Below, one piece after another: positions 1 through 11,524 of a stretch of DNA of 64,000 bases (the first letter of the stretch is position 1; each line of letters starts with the position of its first letter). The notes under the pieces were generated by a model that worked only from the letters and a program-made list of their open reading frames with translations, was not told the origin of the DNA and made no database searches. The stretch lies in the NCBI GenBank assembly GCA_025917655.1, contig CP084611.1, forward strand, positions 248,001-312,000, written 5' to 3'. Origin of the DNA: Chlorella sorokiniana. Its lineage: Eukaryota > Chlorophyta > Trebouxiophyceae > Chlorellales > Chlorellaceae. Both the position numbers and the translations under genes were made by a program.

Positions 1-1876
1 CCCCTCGCCCTCTCCTTCACCCAGCCCATCACCATCACCCTCACCCTCACCATCGCCCTCACCCAGCCCCAGCCCCAGCCCCAGCCCCAGCCCCAGCCCA
101 TCACCCTCACCCAGCCCGTCGCCCTCGCCGTCGCCGGTGCGCTGCCCGCTGCTGCGCTGCCTCGTCTGCTGCCAGTGCTGAGCTGGCGCTTGCAGACGCG
201 CTGGCAGCCTCACGTTGCGCCCCTGCTTCACCTCCTGGTCCGCAGAGCCCCAGCCCCTCGCCGTCACCTTCACCCTCCACCTCGCCAAGCCCCTCGCCCT
301 CTCCTTCACCCAGCCCATCACCATCACCCTCACCCTCACCATCGCCCTCACCCAGCCCCAGCCCCAGCCCCAGCCCCAGCCCCAGCCCATCACCCTCACC
401 CAGCCCGTCGCCCTCGCCGTCGCCGGTGCGCTGCCCGCTGCTGCGCTGCCTCGTCTGCTGCCAGTGCTGAGCTGGCGCTTGCAGACGCGCTGGCAGCCTC
501 ACGTTGCGCCCCTGCTTCACCTCCTGGTCCGCAGAGCCCCAGCCCCTCGCCGTCACCTTCACCCTCCCCCTCGCCAAGCCCCTCGCCCTCTCCTTCACCC
601 AGCCCATCACCCTCACCCTCACCCTCACCATCGCCCTCACCCAGCCCCAGCCCCAGCCCCAGCCCCAGCCCCAGCCCATCACCCTCACCCAGCCCGTCGC
701 CCTCGCCGTCGCCGGTGCGCTGCCCGCTGCTGCGCTGCCTCGTCTGCTGCCAGTGCTGAGCTGGCGCTTGCAGACGCGCTGGCAGCCTCACGTTGCGCCC
801 CTGCTTCACCTCCTGGTCCGCAGAGCCCCAGCCCCTCGCCGTCACCTTCACCCTCCCCCTCGCCAAGCCCCTCGCCCTCTCCTTCACCCAGCACATCACC
901 ATCACCCTCACCCTCACCCTCACCATCGCCCTCACCCAGCCCCAGCCCCAGCCCCAGCCCCAGCCCATCACCCTCACCCAGCCCGTCGCCCTCGCCGTCG
1001 CCGGTGCGCTGCCCGCTGCTGCGCTGCCTCGTCTGCTGCCAGTGCTGAGCTGGCGCTTGCAGACGCGCTGGCAGCCTCACGTTGCGCCCCTGCTTCACCT
1101 CCTGGTCCGCAGAGCCCCAGCCCCTCGCCGTCACCTTCACCCTCCCCCTCGCCAAGCCCCTCGCCCTCTCCTTCACCCAGCCCATCACCATCACCCTCAC
1201 CCTCACCATCGCCCTCACCCAGCCCCAGCCCCAGCCCCAGCCCCAGCCCCAGCCCATCACCCTCACCCAGCCCGTCGCCCTCGCCGTCGCCGGTGCGCTG
1301 CCCGCTGCTGCGCTGCCTCGTCTGCTGCCAGTGCTGAGCTGGCGCTTGCAGACGCGCTGGCAGCCTCACGTTGCGCCCCTGCTTCACCTCCTGGTCCGCA
1401 GAGCCCCAGCCCCTCGCCGTCACCTTCACCCTCCCCCTCGCCAAGCCCCTCGCCCTCTCCTTCACCCAGCCCATCACCATCACCCTCACCCTCACCCTCA
1501 CCATCGCCCTCACCCAGCCCCAGACCCAGCCCCAGCCCCAGCCCCAGCCCATCACCCTCACCCAGCCCGTCGCCCTCGCCGTCGCCGGTGCGCTGCCCGC
1601 TGCTGCGCTGGCTCGTCTGCTGCCAGTGCTGAGCTGGCGCTTGCAGACGCGCTGGCAGCCTCACGTTGCGCCCCTGCTTCACCTCCTGGTCCGCAGAGCC
1701 CCAGCCCCTCGCCGTCACCTTCACCCTCCCCCTCGCCAAGCCCCTCGCCCTCTCCTTCACCCAGCCCATCACCATCACCCTCACCCTCACCCTCACCATC
1801 GCCCTCACCCAGCCCCAGCCCCAGCCCCAGCCCCAGCCCCAGCCCATCACCCTCACCCAGCCCGTCGCCCTCGCCG
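1..1876 (+). repeat. Tandem array of a 289-bp exon-plus-intron unit
   Basis: The unit repeats every 289 bp (295 bp for one copy). Acceptor sites fall at 245, 534, 823, 1112, 1401 and 1696 and donor sites at 137, 426, 715, 1004, 1293 and 1588. Every intron is 109 bp and almost identical between copies; only the last shows a clear base change. Exons are multiples of three and join in phase 0, so gain or loss of a unit keeps the frame. The left edge cuts the array, so the true copy number is unknown. Confidence 0.9.
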
Positions 1877-2518
1877 CCCCCTGCCGAGAACTGCAAGAAG
1901 TTTTTCCACGGTCGCTGCATCTTCTGCCACCACGGATGGATCTTGAACAAGAAGACGGGTGTCTGTGTCAAGGCAAGGGCTGCCATCCTTTCTTGCAGCC
2001 TTTCTTTCGTGAAGGCCTTGTTTCCTTCACTGCAATTGGTTGTGCTTTTACCTTGCATCTTCACGCTGCCCTCCCCCCCTGCCCCCAACCCACTAACTCG
2101 CAGATCCCGATTCCCCACCACAACCTTCCCATGCATCCCGATGGTGGTTCATCCTCGTCCTCCTCCTCCTCCGCCTCATCAACCCCGGAAGCTGACACAA
2201 AGAAGAAGTGCCTGTGCCCCTGCCCGTCACCCAGCCCATCTCCCAGCCCCTCGCCGCTGCCTGGCTGGTGGCCGCTCGCCTCCCCTTCCCCGGTGGGCAG
2301 GCAGCCTGCTACATATCCTGAACACCGTGTCCCACAGAGCGCTTGGTCTCTGTCAGGTTCTCCGGATCCTTGTTTCAGGCTGGACTGCGCGTTGCCCCCT
2401 GTGACCTTTGCAGAGTCCCAGCCCCAGCCCGGCAATGTGTCCTCAGGAGTGCATGTGCCCGGTGGCGGCGCCCACAGTCAACAAGTCTTGGATGCACAGA
2501 AAGGATCTGCGGGGCTGA
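1..2518 (+). CDS. Ser-Pro-rich (hydroxyproline-rich-type) extracellular protein, 3' part
   Basis: Partial gene entering from the left edge. Exons read 1-136, 246-425, 535-714, 824-1003, 1113-1292, 1402-1587, 1697-1972, 2104-2292 and 2414-2518, all joined in phase 0, with stop TGA at 2516-2518. The repeat exons encode 60-62 residues of almost pure alternating Ser-Pro. The tract ends in a small Cys-rich module (C-x7-C-x2-C-x12-C, residues from ENCKKFF to GVCVK), then a Ser-rich linker, a short [10 protein letters not shown] segment and a final ECMCP end. Ser-Pro tracts of this kind in green algae are usually hydroxylated and glycosylated in the secretory pathway and end in the wall or extracellular matrix; that role is inferred from composition. 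The intron at 1973-2103 starts with GC, not GT. The signal peptide would lie outside the window. Confidence 0.75.
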
Positions 2519-3126
2519 AGCTTTCAAGCTGGCAGCCGTGAGCTGGATGCATGAGCCGCCATGTCGCACGTGGGCCGCAGCCAGTCTGTTGCGTTGATGG
2601 CTGGCCCGACGTGCGGCGCACACTGAAGTACTGCACATTGCCTGCATTTTAGCAAGTTGTATCTAGCTGCACATTTCTCTCCGCGCGGCCGATCCATGGC
2701 CGCAACCCCACCTAAGCACCCATGTATCGCCTTTGTGCTGCCCTGACGCAGCTGCTTCGCTGCATGTGCCGCGGCGGGGCCCGACAATTTTGAGACGCCG
2801 GACCCTTCACCTCTCCTTGAGAGACCCCTGTAAAGACCCCGATCGTCGCACTGCATGGCATTCTAGCCGTGCAATCTCATTGCCGGAGTATGGTTTAGAA
2901 ATGTGCGCGCGCGCTGTCACGTCGCCGGCATGCCGCCAGACGCTTCGGGCGGCGTGCAGGAGTGCCATGCATGAGCCTGCCGCTACCATGCATTTCTGCA
3001 CTTTATTTATAGGTCGACCCTGACGTTGTGCCCAGGCTTCTCTCGTCGATACACATTACAGGCGAAGCCGGCCCTGTGGTCAAGTTGTTGCTGCTGCCTC
3101 TTTATCCACCAATCGCAGCTGCCGAC
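2519..3126. other. Intergenic: 3' flank of the Ser-Pro gene and 5' flank of Hsp33
   Basis: No coding region with recognisable similarity or clean splice structure on either strand. It presumably holds the 3' UTR of the left gene and the promoter and 5' leader of the chaperone gene. No clear TATA box or other named element was identified. Confidence 0.5.
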
Positions 3127-6040
3127 ATGTTGTCGAGGCTAAATTATTGTGTGAGGGTGCCTGTTGTGGCGCATGTGGTTCAACGGAGAGCGCGCGGCAG
3201 AAAGGCCTTTTCCGTCAAAGCCACCGGCGCAGCAGACGAATGCATGCGCAGGTGCAGCCAATGCCGCCGGTGGAACAGCATTCCCTTCGCCTGACGCCAC
3301 TGCTGCCGCTGCCGCCGCCGCTGCCGCCGGCTCTGTCCCCCTCCACGCTTCCTCCGTTGCGGCTCCCGCCCCATGCAGCATATCCGACAACGGGCAGGTG
3401 TCCATCCTGGTTGTGCGCGGCACGCAGATGGTGCAAGAGGTGGGGCTGCTGCCGCTCCAGACCTGCCGCGTCGGCCGCTGGTAATCAAGGCTGAGGGAGG
3501 GACCTCACCTTCCGCCCGCTTGCGCCGCCAACCCTCTGCCCGCAGGCCTGCACCCGCCACCAGACGTCGCCCACGGCATCCGCGGCGCTGGGCCGGGCGC
3601 TGCTGGGCACGCTGCTGATGGGGGCCTTCCGGGAGGAGGGCGAGAAGACGCAGGTGCGCGGCGCCGCCGCTCCCCTCCGCAGCTGCTGAGCCGCTCCCGC
3701 TTGGTGCAGCTGCCCCCTGGCTTCCTCAGTCATTTGGGTCGTCCAGAGACCGCCGCACCCGGCAGCTGATGGCTGGGAGCCCTCGGCGGGGCGGGGGCAC
3801 GCGCTGCCCCCTCCCCACCCCGTCTTCCTGCCGCACCGCCGCCGCCTGCCGCCGCCTGTCGCAGCTGCTGCCGCTGCGCGGCCGCCGTTGATGCCACCTG
3901 CCTGCCGCTGCTGCAGGTCACCTTCAAAGGGGACGGTCCGCTGGGAGGCATCCAGGTCATCGCAGGTGGGCGGGGCGCTGGGAACGACGGCACCTCCTGG
4001 CATGTGTGTGGGAGGAATGGCGGCGGTGTTGGTGGTGTGGGGATGATGAGGGTTGGAGTTGGGGGTGAGGTTGGGTGTGGGTGTGGGTGCAAGTGCCCCA
4101 CCACCCCCAAGTCTCCTGAGCTGTCGGAATCCCTGAATGAGCCCAGCCTGATGCCTGCCTCACGCTGCCGCACGCTTTTCCGACGCCCTGCTGCCCTGGT
4201 GCCCGACCGTTCCCCGCACGCTCCGCCGCCCCCTGCCGGCCCCCACGTGCTCATCGTTTGCCGTGCTGCCACTGGCTGCGCCGCAGACGCGTCCGGCACG
4301 GTGAAGGGGAAGGTGGGGAACCCTGCGGCCGACCCGCCCCTGCGACCCGACGGCAAGCTCAACGTGGGGCGGCGGTGGGGGCGCGGCGTGCTGGCCGTCG
4401 TCCGATCCCTCCCCTACACCGCCCGCGGCTACGAAACGCCCTACACCGGCATGGTGCCTATCCACTCCGGTGAGCGAAGCTGCGGCGCAGCTTCCAGCCT
4501 GGGAGGCAGGGCGGCTGTTGGCGGCGCGGGGCTGGGCAGCTGGATGGGCCGCGCACCGGGGGCGGGCACGCCACACGCCGCATGCTGCGCTGCATTGTGC
4601 CCGCTGCGGAGGGCGGCGACCCGAGCCCTTGGCCTTCACAGCAGCACCCAAGCCATCAGGCTGCTGCCGTATCCTCCAACCTTGCTCCCAGCTCCCACAA
4701 ACACACAAAACTTTCACCACCACCACCACCACCACCACCACCCGCCCATCCACCCCCCCCCATCCACTCCCCATTGACACAAACTCCCAGGTGAGATTGC
4801 GGAGGACCTGGCTCGCTACCTTGTGGACTCCGAGCAGGTGCAGAGCGCGCTGGGGCTGGGCGTGTCCATCAACAAAGACCTCAGGTGGGGCTCGGCGCGC
4901 AGCGGCGCACGCAAGTGCTCATCCCAACTGCTGCCTGCCTGAACGCTGCGCCTTGTCTGCTGCGCCCGCTGCCGGCCCGCCTGCTGCTCCAGGCCCAGGC
5001 ATGTGCATGCCCTGGTTTCTGGGTTTGGCGGCGGGTGTGCCCCTGCGGCGGCGCATCATGGCTGTGCCTGCCTCTGGGCTGGGCTGGAGAGCTGCACTGG
5101 GCTGGAGAGCCCGGTTCTTAAGCGCCAGCCCATCTCTTTACCCTCTCAATCCACAGCGCCCCCTCCCCTTGCCCTGTGCAGCATCAAGGCGGCCGGCGGT
5201 TTCCTGATCCAGGTGCTGCCGTTTGCCGAGGATGAGACCATAGCGCAGGTGGGGTGAGAGGCGAAGGGCGGGTGTAGGTGTGTGTGTGTCTGGAGTTGTT
5301 TAGGGGCATCAAGCTGCGGCATCAAGCTGGGCTTTCCGCCAAGAGCCTCGCCGCCAGTTCCTGCTCCTCACCTGTGTCGTTTCCGTTCAGAACGCCTCGG
5401 CTTGTGCGCCCGCCACTTCAGATACCCCTCCCCACCGCCACCCCCACCCCCACCCCCACCAAAACACACACACATCTCCCCTCCTTCTTTTCCCCCAGCT
5501 GGAGAAGAACATTTCGGCTGCGGGCAGCGTGACGGAGATGCTGAACGGGGCTGACCGCCGCGGGCATGACGGAGCGGCTGCTGGCGGGCCTGGGCGGCAA
5601 CGACACCGGCTTCCAGCTGCAGCCGCGGTGGGTTGGGGGGGCGGCGTGCGCGTGCTGCGCGTGCTGCGCGCACGCGATTGCGAGCATGCCCAGCTGGCCC
5701 TGCTGCCCGCTTGGCCCCATCCCGCTCCTTACTGTTCCCTTCTGTGTGTCGTCAGCCCTGCTGACGCAGCGCCTCTCTGCTGAGCCCCTGCCCCTCTGTT
5801 GAGCGCCTGCCTCTCTTGCCCCCTGTTTGTCTCTGGAGCAGGTACGGCCCCTGCGAGTCCGCAGACCTGCAGGACCGCATGCGCTCCGCGGTGGCGCTGC
5901 TGGGGGAGCAGGAGGTGCGGGGCATCATGGCGGAGCAGGGCAAGATCGAGGTGACCTGCGAGTTCTGCCGCCAGACCTACTCCTTCAGCGAGGAGGAGGT
6001 GCTGGCCGCGCTGCAGCAGCAGCAGCGGGCCGGGCAGTAG
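3127..6040 (+). CDS. Redox-regulated chaperone Hsp33 (HslO family), organelle-targeted
   Basis: Nine exons: 3127-3251, 3379-3439, 3546-3653, 3917-3965, 4287-4469, 4791-4884, 5182-5248, 5499-5627 and 5842-6040; all phases match except inside exon 8. The first about 35 residues ([17 protein letters not shown]...) are rich in Arg, Val and Ala and look like a plastid or mitochondrial transit peptide. Family landmarks follow: [46 protein letters not shown], then [41 protein letters not shown] and the C-terminal CEFC of the zinc redox switch. Hsp33 is known to be switched on by oxidation and to hold unfolding proteins. The usual first CxC is here C-E-S. A GGGG run at 5547-5550 puts the two halves of exon 8 in different frames (one G too many or two too few), probably a sequence error. 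Confidence 0.88.
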
Positions 6041-6971
6041 TGCTGGCCGGCGCTCCGGAGCGGCACACGGGCGGGCACCGGGCACCGCTGCCTGCGGGAC
6101 CCTGCCCACAGGCGTGGCCCCTGCTTCGGCAGTTGGCGGCGGCGGCGGCACGCGGCGACTTGCTATGCACGCGGCAATGACAGCTGCGGCACACACTGCG
6201 TATTGATTTCATTGTTTTTGTGTCCATGTGGAACACATCTGAGCGGGCTGAGGCAGCGAGGGGGCTGCCGTTGGGGAGGGGGGTGGGTGGCCCCTTGCTG
6301 GCGGTGAGCGATGGGCCGCCCCCCGTCTTGTGCACACACCGGCTGCAGTTGCACCGCTCTTTGGGAGATCCTACAAGTGTGGCCTTGTGGCTCGGATGGT
6401 GAAGACTGGCAAGCTTATGCTGGGGTTCAGCTGGATACACACTGCAGGTGTCCCGACGGCACCGGTCGGCTGGAGAGGTCTTCCCAGCGTCTTCCAGCAG
6501 AGCGCTGTACAAGACATGCATCGGCATCCGAGCCGCTCCATAGGGCTAATGAATGCAGATAAAGGGATGGTGCGGCGGCCGTGACACCCGCGGTGGTCCC
6601 GCGCGGGAATGGTTCAAACAACCGCTCGTTATGGCATTGCCTGCCGCTCGTTTTTCACAACAAATATAGCAGAGAGCCCGAAGTTAGGGTTGAACCCGGT
6701 GCTTGTATCCTCCAACAACCGCGGCACGTGACAACCCCCAGCCTGCTTCACGCACGACCCCAGCCCGCCAAACATTGATCAATTTGTGTTTTAAATTCAC
6801 AATTGCGGGGTGCCCGTTCATATTGCTGCGCTCAATTGCGGGCACTGACCGCCCCGACCTGCTGACCGGCAGGGGTCAGGGAGTGGCGGGAAGTGCATGG
6901 ACAATTGCCCGTCCCAATTGCCTTTGAATTCAATTGTTCCGTTATCGCGGGCATTTGCACTGTTCTTCACC
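6041..6971. promoter_or_regulatory. Intergenic with a cluster of CAATTG motifs before the zinc-finger gene
   Basis: About 930 bp without a recognisable gene. The distal half is AT-richer than its surroundings. Between about 6800 and 6940 the palindrome CAATTG occurs five times, four of them next to a GC-rich triplet (forms such as CAATTGCGGG and its inverse ACAATTGCCC). The clustering just upstream of the next start suggests a regulatory block; no factor can be named. Confidence 0.4.
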
Positions 6972-9661
6972 ATGCTTTGCGAGGCCGCCGTTGCTGCTAT
7001 AGCCAAAGACGATGTGCAGGCGCTCGCGGAGGCGCTCCAGCTGCACAGCCTCTCCTTCTCTGAGTTCTATGTTAGCCCAGGCATCCCTCAGGGGCCGCGC
7101 AGGGACCTCTTGTCCCTTGCTGCCGCTGCAGGAGCCTGCTCTTGCGTGTCAGCACTGCTAGCCGCCGGTGCTCAGCCCAACGCCCAGAGCCCCTCCGACG
7201 GCTTCAGCCCTTTGCACAGCGCATGCAGCAGTGCCAACAGCAGCACAGCGCGCGTCATAGCCCTGCTGGTGCGCGGGGGTGCCGACAAGACCCTGCTCAA
7301 CCATGCCGGGCTCACCGCCTGTGACCTTCTCAGCCTGGAGACGTCCCAGGTTGGATTCTGAGCCGTTATGGTTCACCACGTCGTTCGGTTTGGCGCCGAC
7401 GAGCGGGCTGCCCGTTTCCCGCCGCCCATAGCAATTTGTATGCCGCCGCCGGGGGCGCCCTGCTGTCCAAGCTGCCCTTTCTCGCCCTCCTCCCCGCACT
7501 CCCTGCCACCCTTGCCCCTGATGCACCCCCTGCCGCAGGCGCCAGCTGTTCCTCAGGCGACAGACCACAGCGATCTGCTGCGCCCAGAGTATTGCACGGA
7601 TGAGTTCCGGATGTTCGCTTTCAAGATCGACTGCTGCCCACGCCTGGAGGAGGCCCACGACTGGACCCTCTGCCCCTTCCAGCATCCAGGTACATTCTTG
7701 TGCTGTCATAGGCAACCTGCCCATGCAATTGGATGGGCGATGCACGCAGCGGGCAACAGGATCGACTGACGCTGCTCCGCCGCCCCTCGGATCGTCCGGC
7801 ATCCCTCGCGTCCTGCTGCCACTCACCCTGTTGCCCCGCGCCCCCGCTGCTCTGAACACCCCCTGCAGGCGAGAAGGCTCGTCGCCGGGACCCGCGGTGC
7901 TACAAGTACCACGGTGTGCCTTGCCCCGATTTCCGAAAGGTGGGCGGGACCAGGTGCCCCTTCTTGCGGTGCCGGCGAGGCGCACCGTGCATCATACACC
8001 CCCAGCTCAGCGGAAACACCTGTGCTGCCACCCGCATGGATTCAATCAATGCCTGCTGGGAATGGTGCAGGCCTGGCTGGGTGTTGACGGCTGTCGCAGC
8101 TGCCAACAACTTTCCCGCCCGCTTCTGCTTGATTTCGGCAGCCCCTCGCTCCCCACGTGTTTGCAGGGCACCTGCAAGCGCGGCGATGCCTGCACCTATG
8201 CGCACGGCGTGTTTGAGTGCTGGCTGCACCCCAGCCGCTACCGCACTCAGGTGCGCTGGCTGGGGCAAGGCGGAGGAAACGCACGACGACTGGCAGCATG
8301 CGCTGCTGACGCCCTTTGCAGCTCCCCACGTGACTCGTTTGTATGATGCCCTGCCCGCTGTGCAGCTCTGCAAGGAAGGCGCCTCCTGCCGTCGCTCTGT
8401 CTGCTTCTTTGCTCACTCCGTGCAGCAGCTGCGGGAGCCCGATGTGGGCCTGAAGCCAGGTGCGTCTGCAGCCGCCGTTTGCCCGAGTGCTGCGACTCTC
8501 GGCTGGCCCCCTTGGGTGGTAGGCATGCTGCGCCTAGCGGTTCAGGCACCAAAAGTGGCTGGTCAGGAGAAGGCATCCTCCGCAGCTGAACGTGCAATGC
8601 CCGAGCTCCTGCCCCCCCCACCCCCACCCCCTATCCTGTTGCAGAGGGCGAGGAGAGCGTATCGCCTCGTGGCCACCCCATGGGCCCGGAGGAGAGCCAG
8701 GACACGCCACGGTCCTGGTCCCCCGTCCCTGCTGCCAGCGAGGACAGCGTGAAGCTGCTGGGAAGCTCCATGGGTGAGGCTGTCCAAGTGTTGCTTCCTA
8801 CCTGATACCAGCCGGTGTTGCTGCGTTGCAGCCCGCCTACCGCCTGCTCGATGTGCCGCTCTGGCCTTGCAAGCTCCCCTCAAACCGACCTGAGCGGCCG
8901 TTGGTGCTGCCTGCAGAGTCGCTGCCATCTGGGCTGCGGACCACTCACCCGATGGCCGTCAGCGTGGACAGCAGCCTCAGCAGCACCCCCGTCCTGGAGA
9001 GCAGCCTCTCCGCCAGCCTGGCTTCTGAGTCCAGCCTGCTCCAGCGCACGCTTTCCTCCCTGTCGCTCTCTTCGGACGACGTGGGCGGCCAGGTGGCGGC
9101 GCTGCAGCACGGCGGGCGCCACCCGGTGGCCCCCACCACGCCGCGCTGCTGGCGGCGTCTGCCGCTGGCTGGCCGCTGGCAGGCGACGCGTCCCTGCAAG
9201 CGCTGCTGGCCGGGCGCAGGCGGGGCCCCTCGCGGCGGGGCTGCACAGCATGCTGGTCACGGATGCCGCCATGGCGGCCGTACTGGCCCAGCACCAGCTG
9301 GCCCTGATGCGGGTGGGTTGCCAGGGCTGCCACGCTGCAATGCTGTACCGCTGCACTGCTTGGCAGCTCCACGGGGCTCTGTGGTCTCGTTGCGGCCCTG
9401 TGGATGCGCTCCGCTGTGCCTCCTCCAATTTGGCGTTGGCCTGGCGCTTGCTGCTCCTCTCTGACGTGTTCCTCTTCCGTCTCCTCCTGTGCAGTCTCAA
9501 GGGCCCGACCCTGCGCACTGCTGGCGGCAGCCGCCGGCGCCGACCCCTCCTCCTCCCTGCTGGCTGCGGCGCAGGGCGCTCGCCAGCCGCTACTCCCGCT
9601 TTCTCTGAACCTGGGCCACCCGCACTTTGCTGCGCCCCCACGCCTCGGCTGCGGCCTCTGA
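6972..9661 (+). CDS. Ankyrin plus tandem CCCH zinc-finger protein (plant RR-TZF type)
   Basis: Exons 6972-7349, 7539-7689, 7869-7939, 8167-8250, 8366-8459, 8645-8773 and a last block from 8917. Exon 1 has ankyrin-type repeats ([32 protein letters not shown]). Exons 2-5 carry the plant arrangement: [34 protein letters not shown], then C-x7-C-x5-C-x3-H, a 16-residue spacer and C-x5-C-x4-C-x3-H. This layout is typical of plant RR-TZF proteins, which bind RNA and affect mRNA turnover in stress and hormone responses. The tail is Ser-rich. I chose ATG 6972 for its CACC context; an upstream in-frame ATG at 6897 is possible. The last exon runs through two frames after about 9090 and a further intron probably starts near 9309, so the C terminus (stop at 9607-9609 or 9659-9661) is uncertain. 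Confidence 0.8.
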
Positions 9662-11524
9662 TCCGTACGCCGGAGGCGCTGCCGGGCCGTCGCCCTCCCC
9701 CTGCTGGGCCCTAGCCCCGCTCCTGCTCGCAAGCACTGGCATTTGGATCCACCGCATCTCTTCCCTCCGCCGTCAGTTTTCCGAGAGCTCACTTGTGAGC
9801 GCGACGTGGCTGCAATCCGCCGCTACTGTTTCCATGCGGTGCCCGCGCTTGGGCCTGCTTGCGCTCCAGCGATCCATGTTTTCCTGCCCTGTCCACCAAT
9901 GCGCGCGCCATGGGGACGCACCTTGCCATCCCCCTCTCGCCGCGGAATACTGCCCATTCCACCCCCTCCCTTGCTCGCTTCCTTGCTCCCACGCTGCGCT
10001 GGCCAGTGCCAGCCGCCCGCGCAGGGGGCGCGCATGTTGCCGCCCTGCTGCGCCCTTGCCGATTGCCCTAGCGCCCTTGAAGCCCCCAGGCTCCTTTCAT
10101 GTCCCTACGCCCTACCTACCCCAGATATACTCGCAGCAGCGCCCGCGACAGACGCATTGCTCGCGAAGCTCCCCCCTCGCCACCTTCTGCCCCTGCTAAC
10201 AACGCCTTTGGGCCCCCTTTCTTGCGCAGCGGGCGCCCTCCCGCTGGCGCCTGATGCGCCCCATCTGCTGCTGCACCATTTGGCACGCTCGGCAGCAGCA
10301 TGGGTCGGCGGGAGCATGCTGCCCGCCCAATTGTGTCGTCGCCTGCCCCTCCTGCACCCCCGTCTCTTTCCGTGCCCCGCCATCTTTTGCTAGACTATGA
10401 ACGAACGGTGTCCCCACCTTGCCAGATTGATCTAGAAGGAACGGTCTGCCCCCCTCCCCCAAAACAAAACGAGTTCAGGAATCCTGCCTGTACCCGCCGC
10501 CGCTGTATCGGCGTCCCCGCGTCGCCCTCTTTGGCGCGTGGCGTGACCTTGAAGGCCGCGTGGCGACTTACGCCACGCGGGCCCCTCGCGTGTATCCACC
10601 AATGCATCGCTGCCGAACTGTACCCAACACATCTGACCGACTTTTCCACCGCCAGCTGCCCGGCACCCCCAGTACCGGGCGGGATGCCTGCCCTTTTCTT
10701 GTCTCCTGAGCTCCCAAGAGCGCCTGCATTGCGTGTTTGCCCCCTCTTCCCACCTCTGCCTGCCATCCCTAGTTTCCGACATAACCTTGCACCCGAAACC
10801 AGCCTGCTTGCTGGCTGTCTCCTCACCAAACCCGCTTTTGTAGCCCCCGCGGGCCACGCCCACTTTTGCCAAGCAAACGCTTCGATCAACCGACGCACTG
10901 CATGACGCATGCCCCACCCCTCTTCCGAGCAGCACCGCCAGCCAGGCCAAGCTGCTGCGGTTGCCAGGCTCTCACCCTTGCCGCGGCCCGATTTGATTGC
11001 ATCAGGCAGATCAGAGCAGCCCTTACACAAGTCAGCGTGCAGGGCGGGCGCTGACGCCGGCGCAACATGCGCATAGCGCTCGCCTGTCGCTCCTTTCATC
11101 TTTAGCGCACTGACCCTGTTTCTCACCTTACCAGTTCGAATTACTCTGCATAGTGTTTCTCGTTTCCTCACTTTGTACTTGACACTGCTCTGGTTATTAC
11201 TGACTTCCTTGCTCTTTCCCCTTCTCGCTTGATCGATTATGCTAGAGGACTTTGTTGTGTAACAGCCTGACATGAGTCGTGGCATTTGAGAAGCGGATAG
11301 TGGATGCCAAGAGAAACAGCAAAACCTGCCTTGCAAAGCAATCTCCTTCTCTGAAAGTGGATGACAGCCTCCGTTCAGCCTTTCAAGTGTAGGCGGGCCT
11401 GTGTCTCTTCACCCGTGTGCGGCGCCTCCACCCTGGCGGTGCCATCTTGCTGCCAACCCGAAACCACGGCTCTCATGGGAAATTTCACTTTGCTTCCATC
11501 CGTCAGTTTTCTTACACAACCTCA
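9662..11524. other. Long stretch without a recognisable gene
   Basis: Pyrimidine-rich on the plus strand over much of its length. Several frames stay open for 200-300 codons on each strand, but none shows a known family, a sensible N terminus or consistent splice sites; long open frames are expected by chance at this GC content. One CAATCCGCC copy lies at 9812-9820. The right end is AT-richer and may be the promoter of the next gene. Confidence 0.5.

Noticed and set aside
1-1876. CRISPR-like or satellite array of direct repeats
   Set aside because: The period is 289 bp with splice sites at fixed places and phase-0 exons; it is an amplified exon-intron unit inside a gene, not short repeats with unique spacers.
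107-2136. Long open frames on the minus strand and in other frames of the repeat array
   Set aside because: They repeat every 289 bp and arise from the open, low-complexity Ser-Pro codons; they lack a start context, splice structure or homology.
4715-4745. Polyhistidine stretch from CAC repeats
   Set aside because: It lies inside an Hsp33 intron (4470-4790) near its acceptor; not coding.
6590-6720. tRNA-like segment with GGTTCAAAC and GGTTGAACCC
   Set aside because: No complete cloverleaf with acceptor stem, D-arm and anticodon arm at the right spacing could be drawn.
10395-11336. 313-codon minus-strand open frame
   Set aside because: No family features, mixed low-complexity composition, no plausible splice pattern; at this GC content such open frames are expected.
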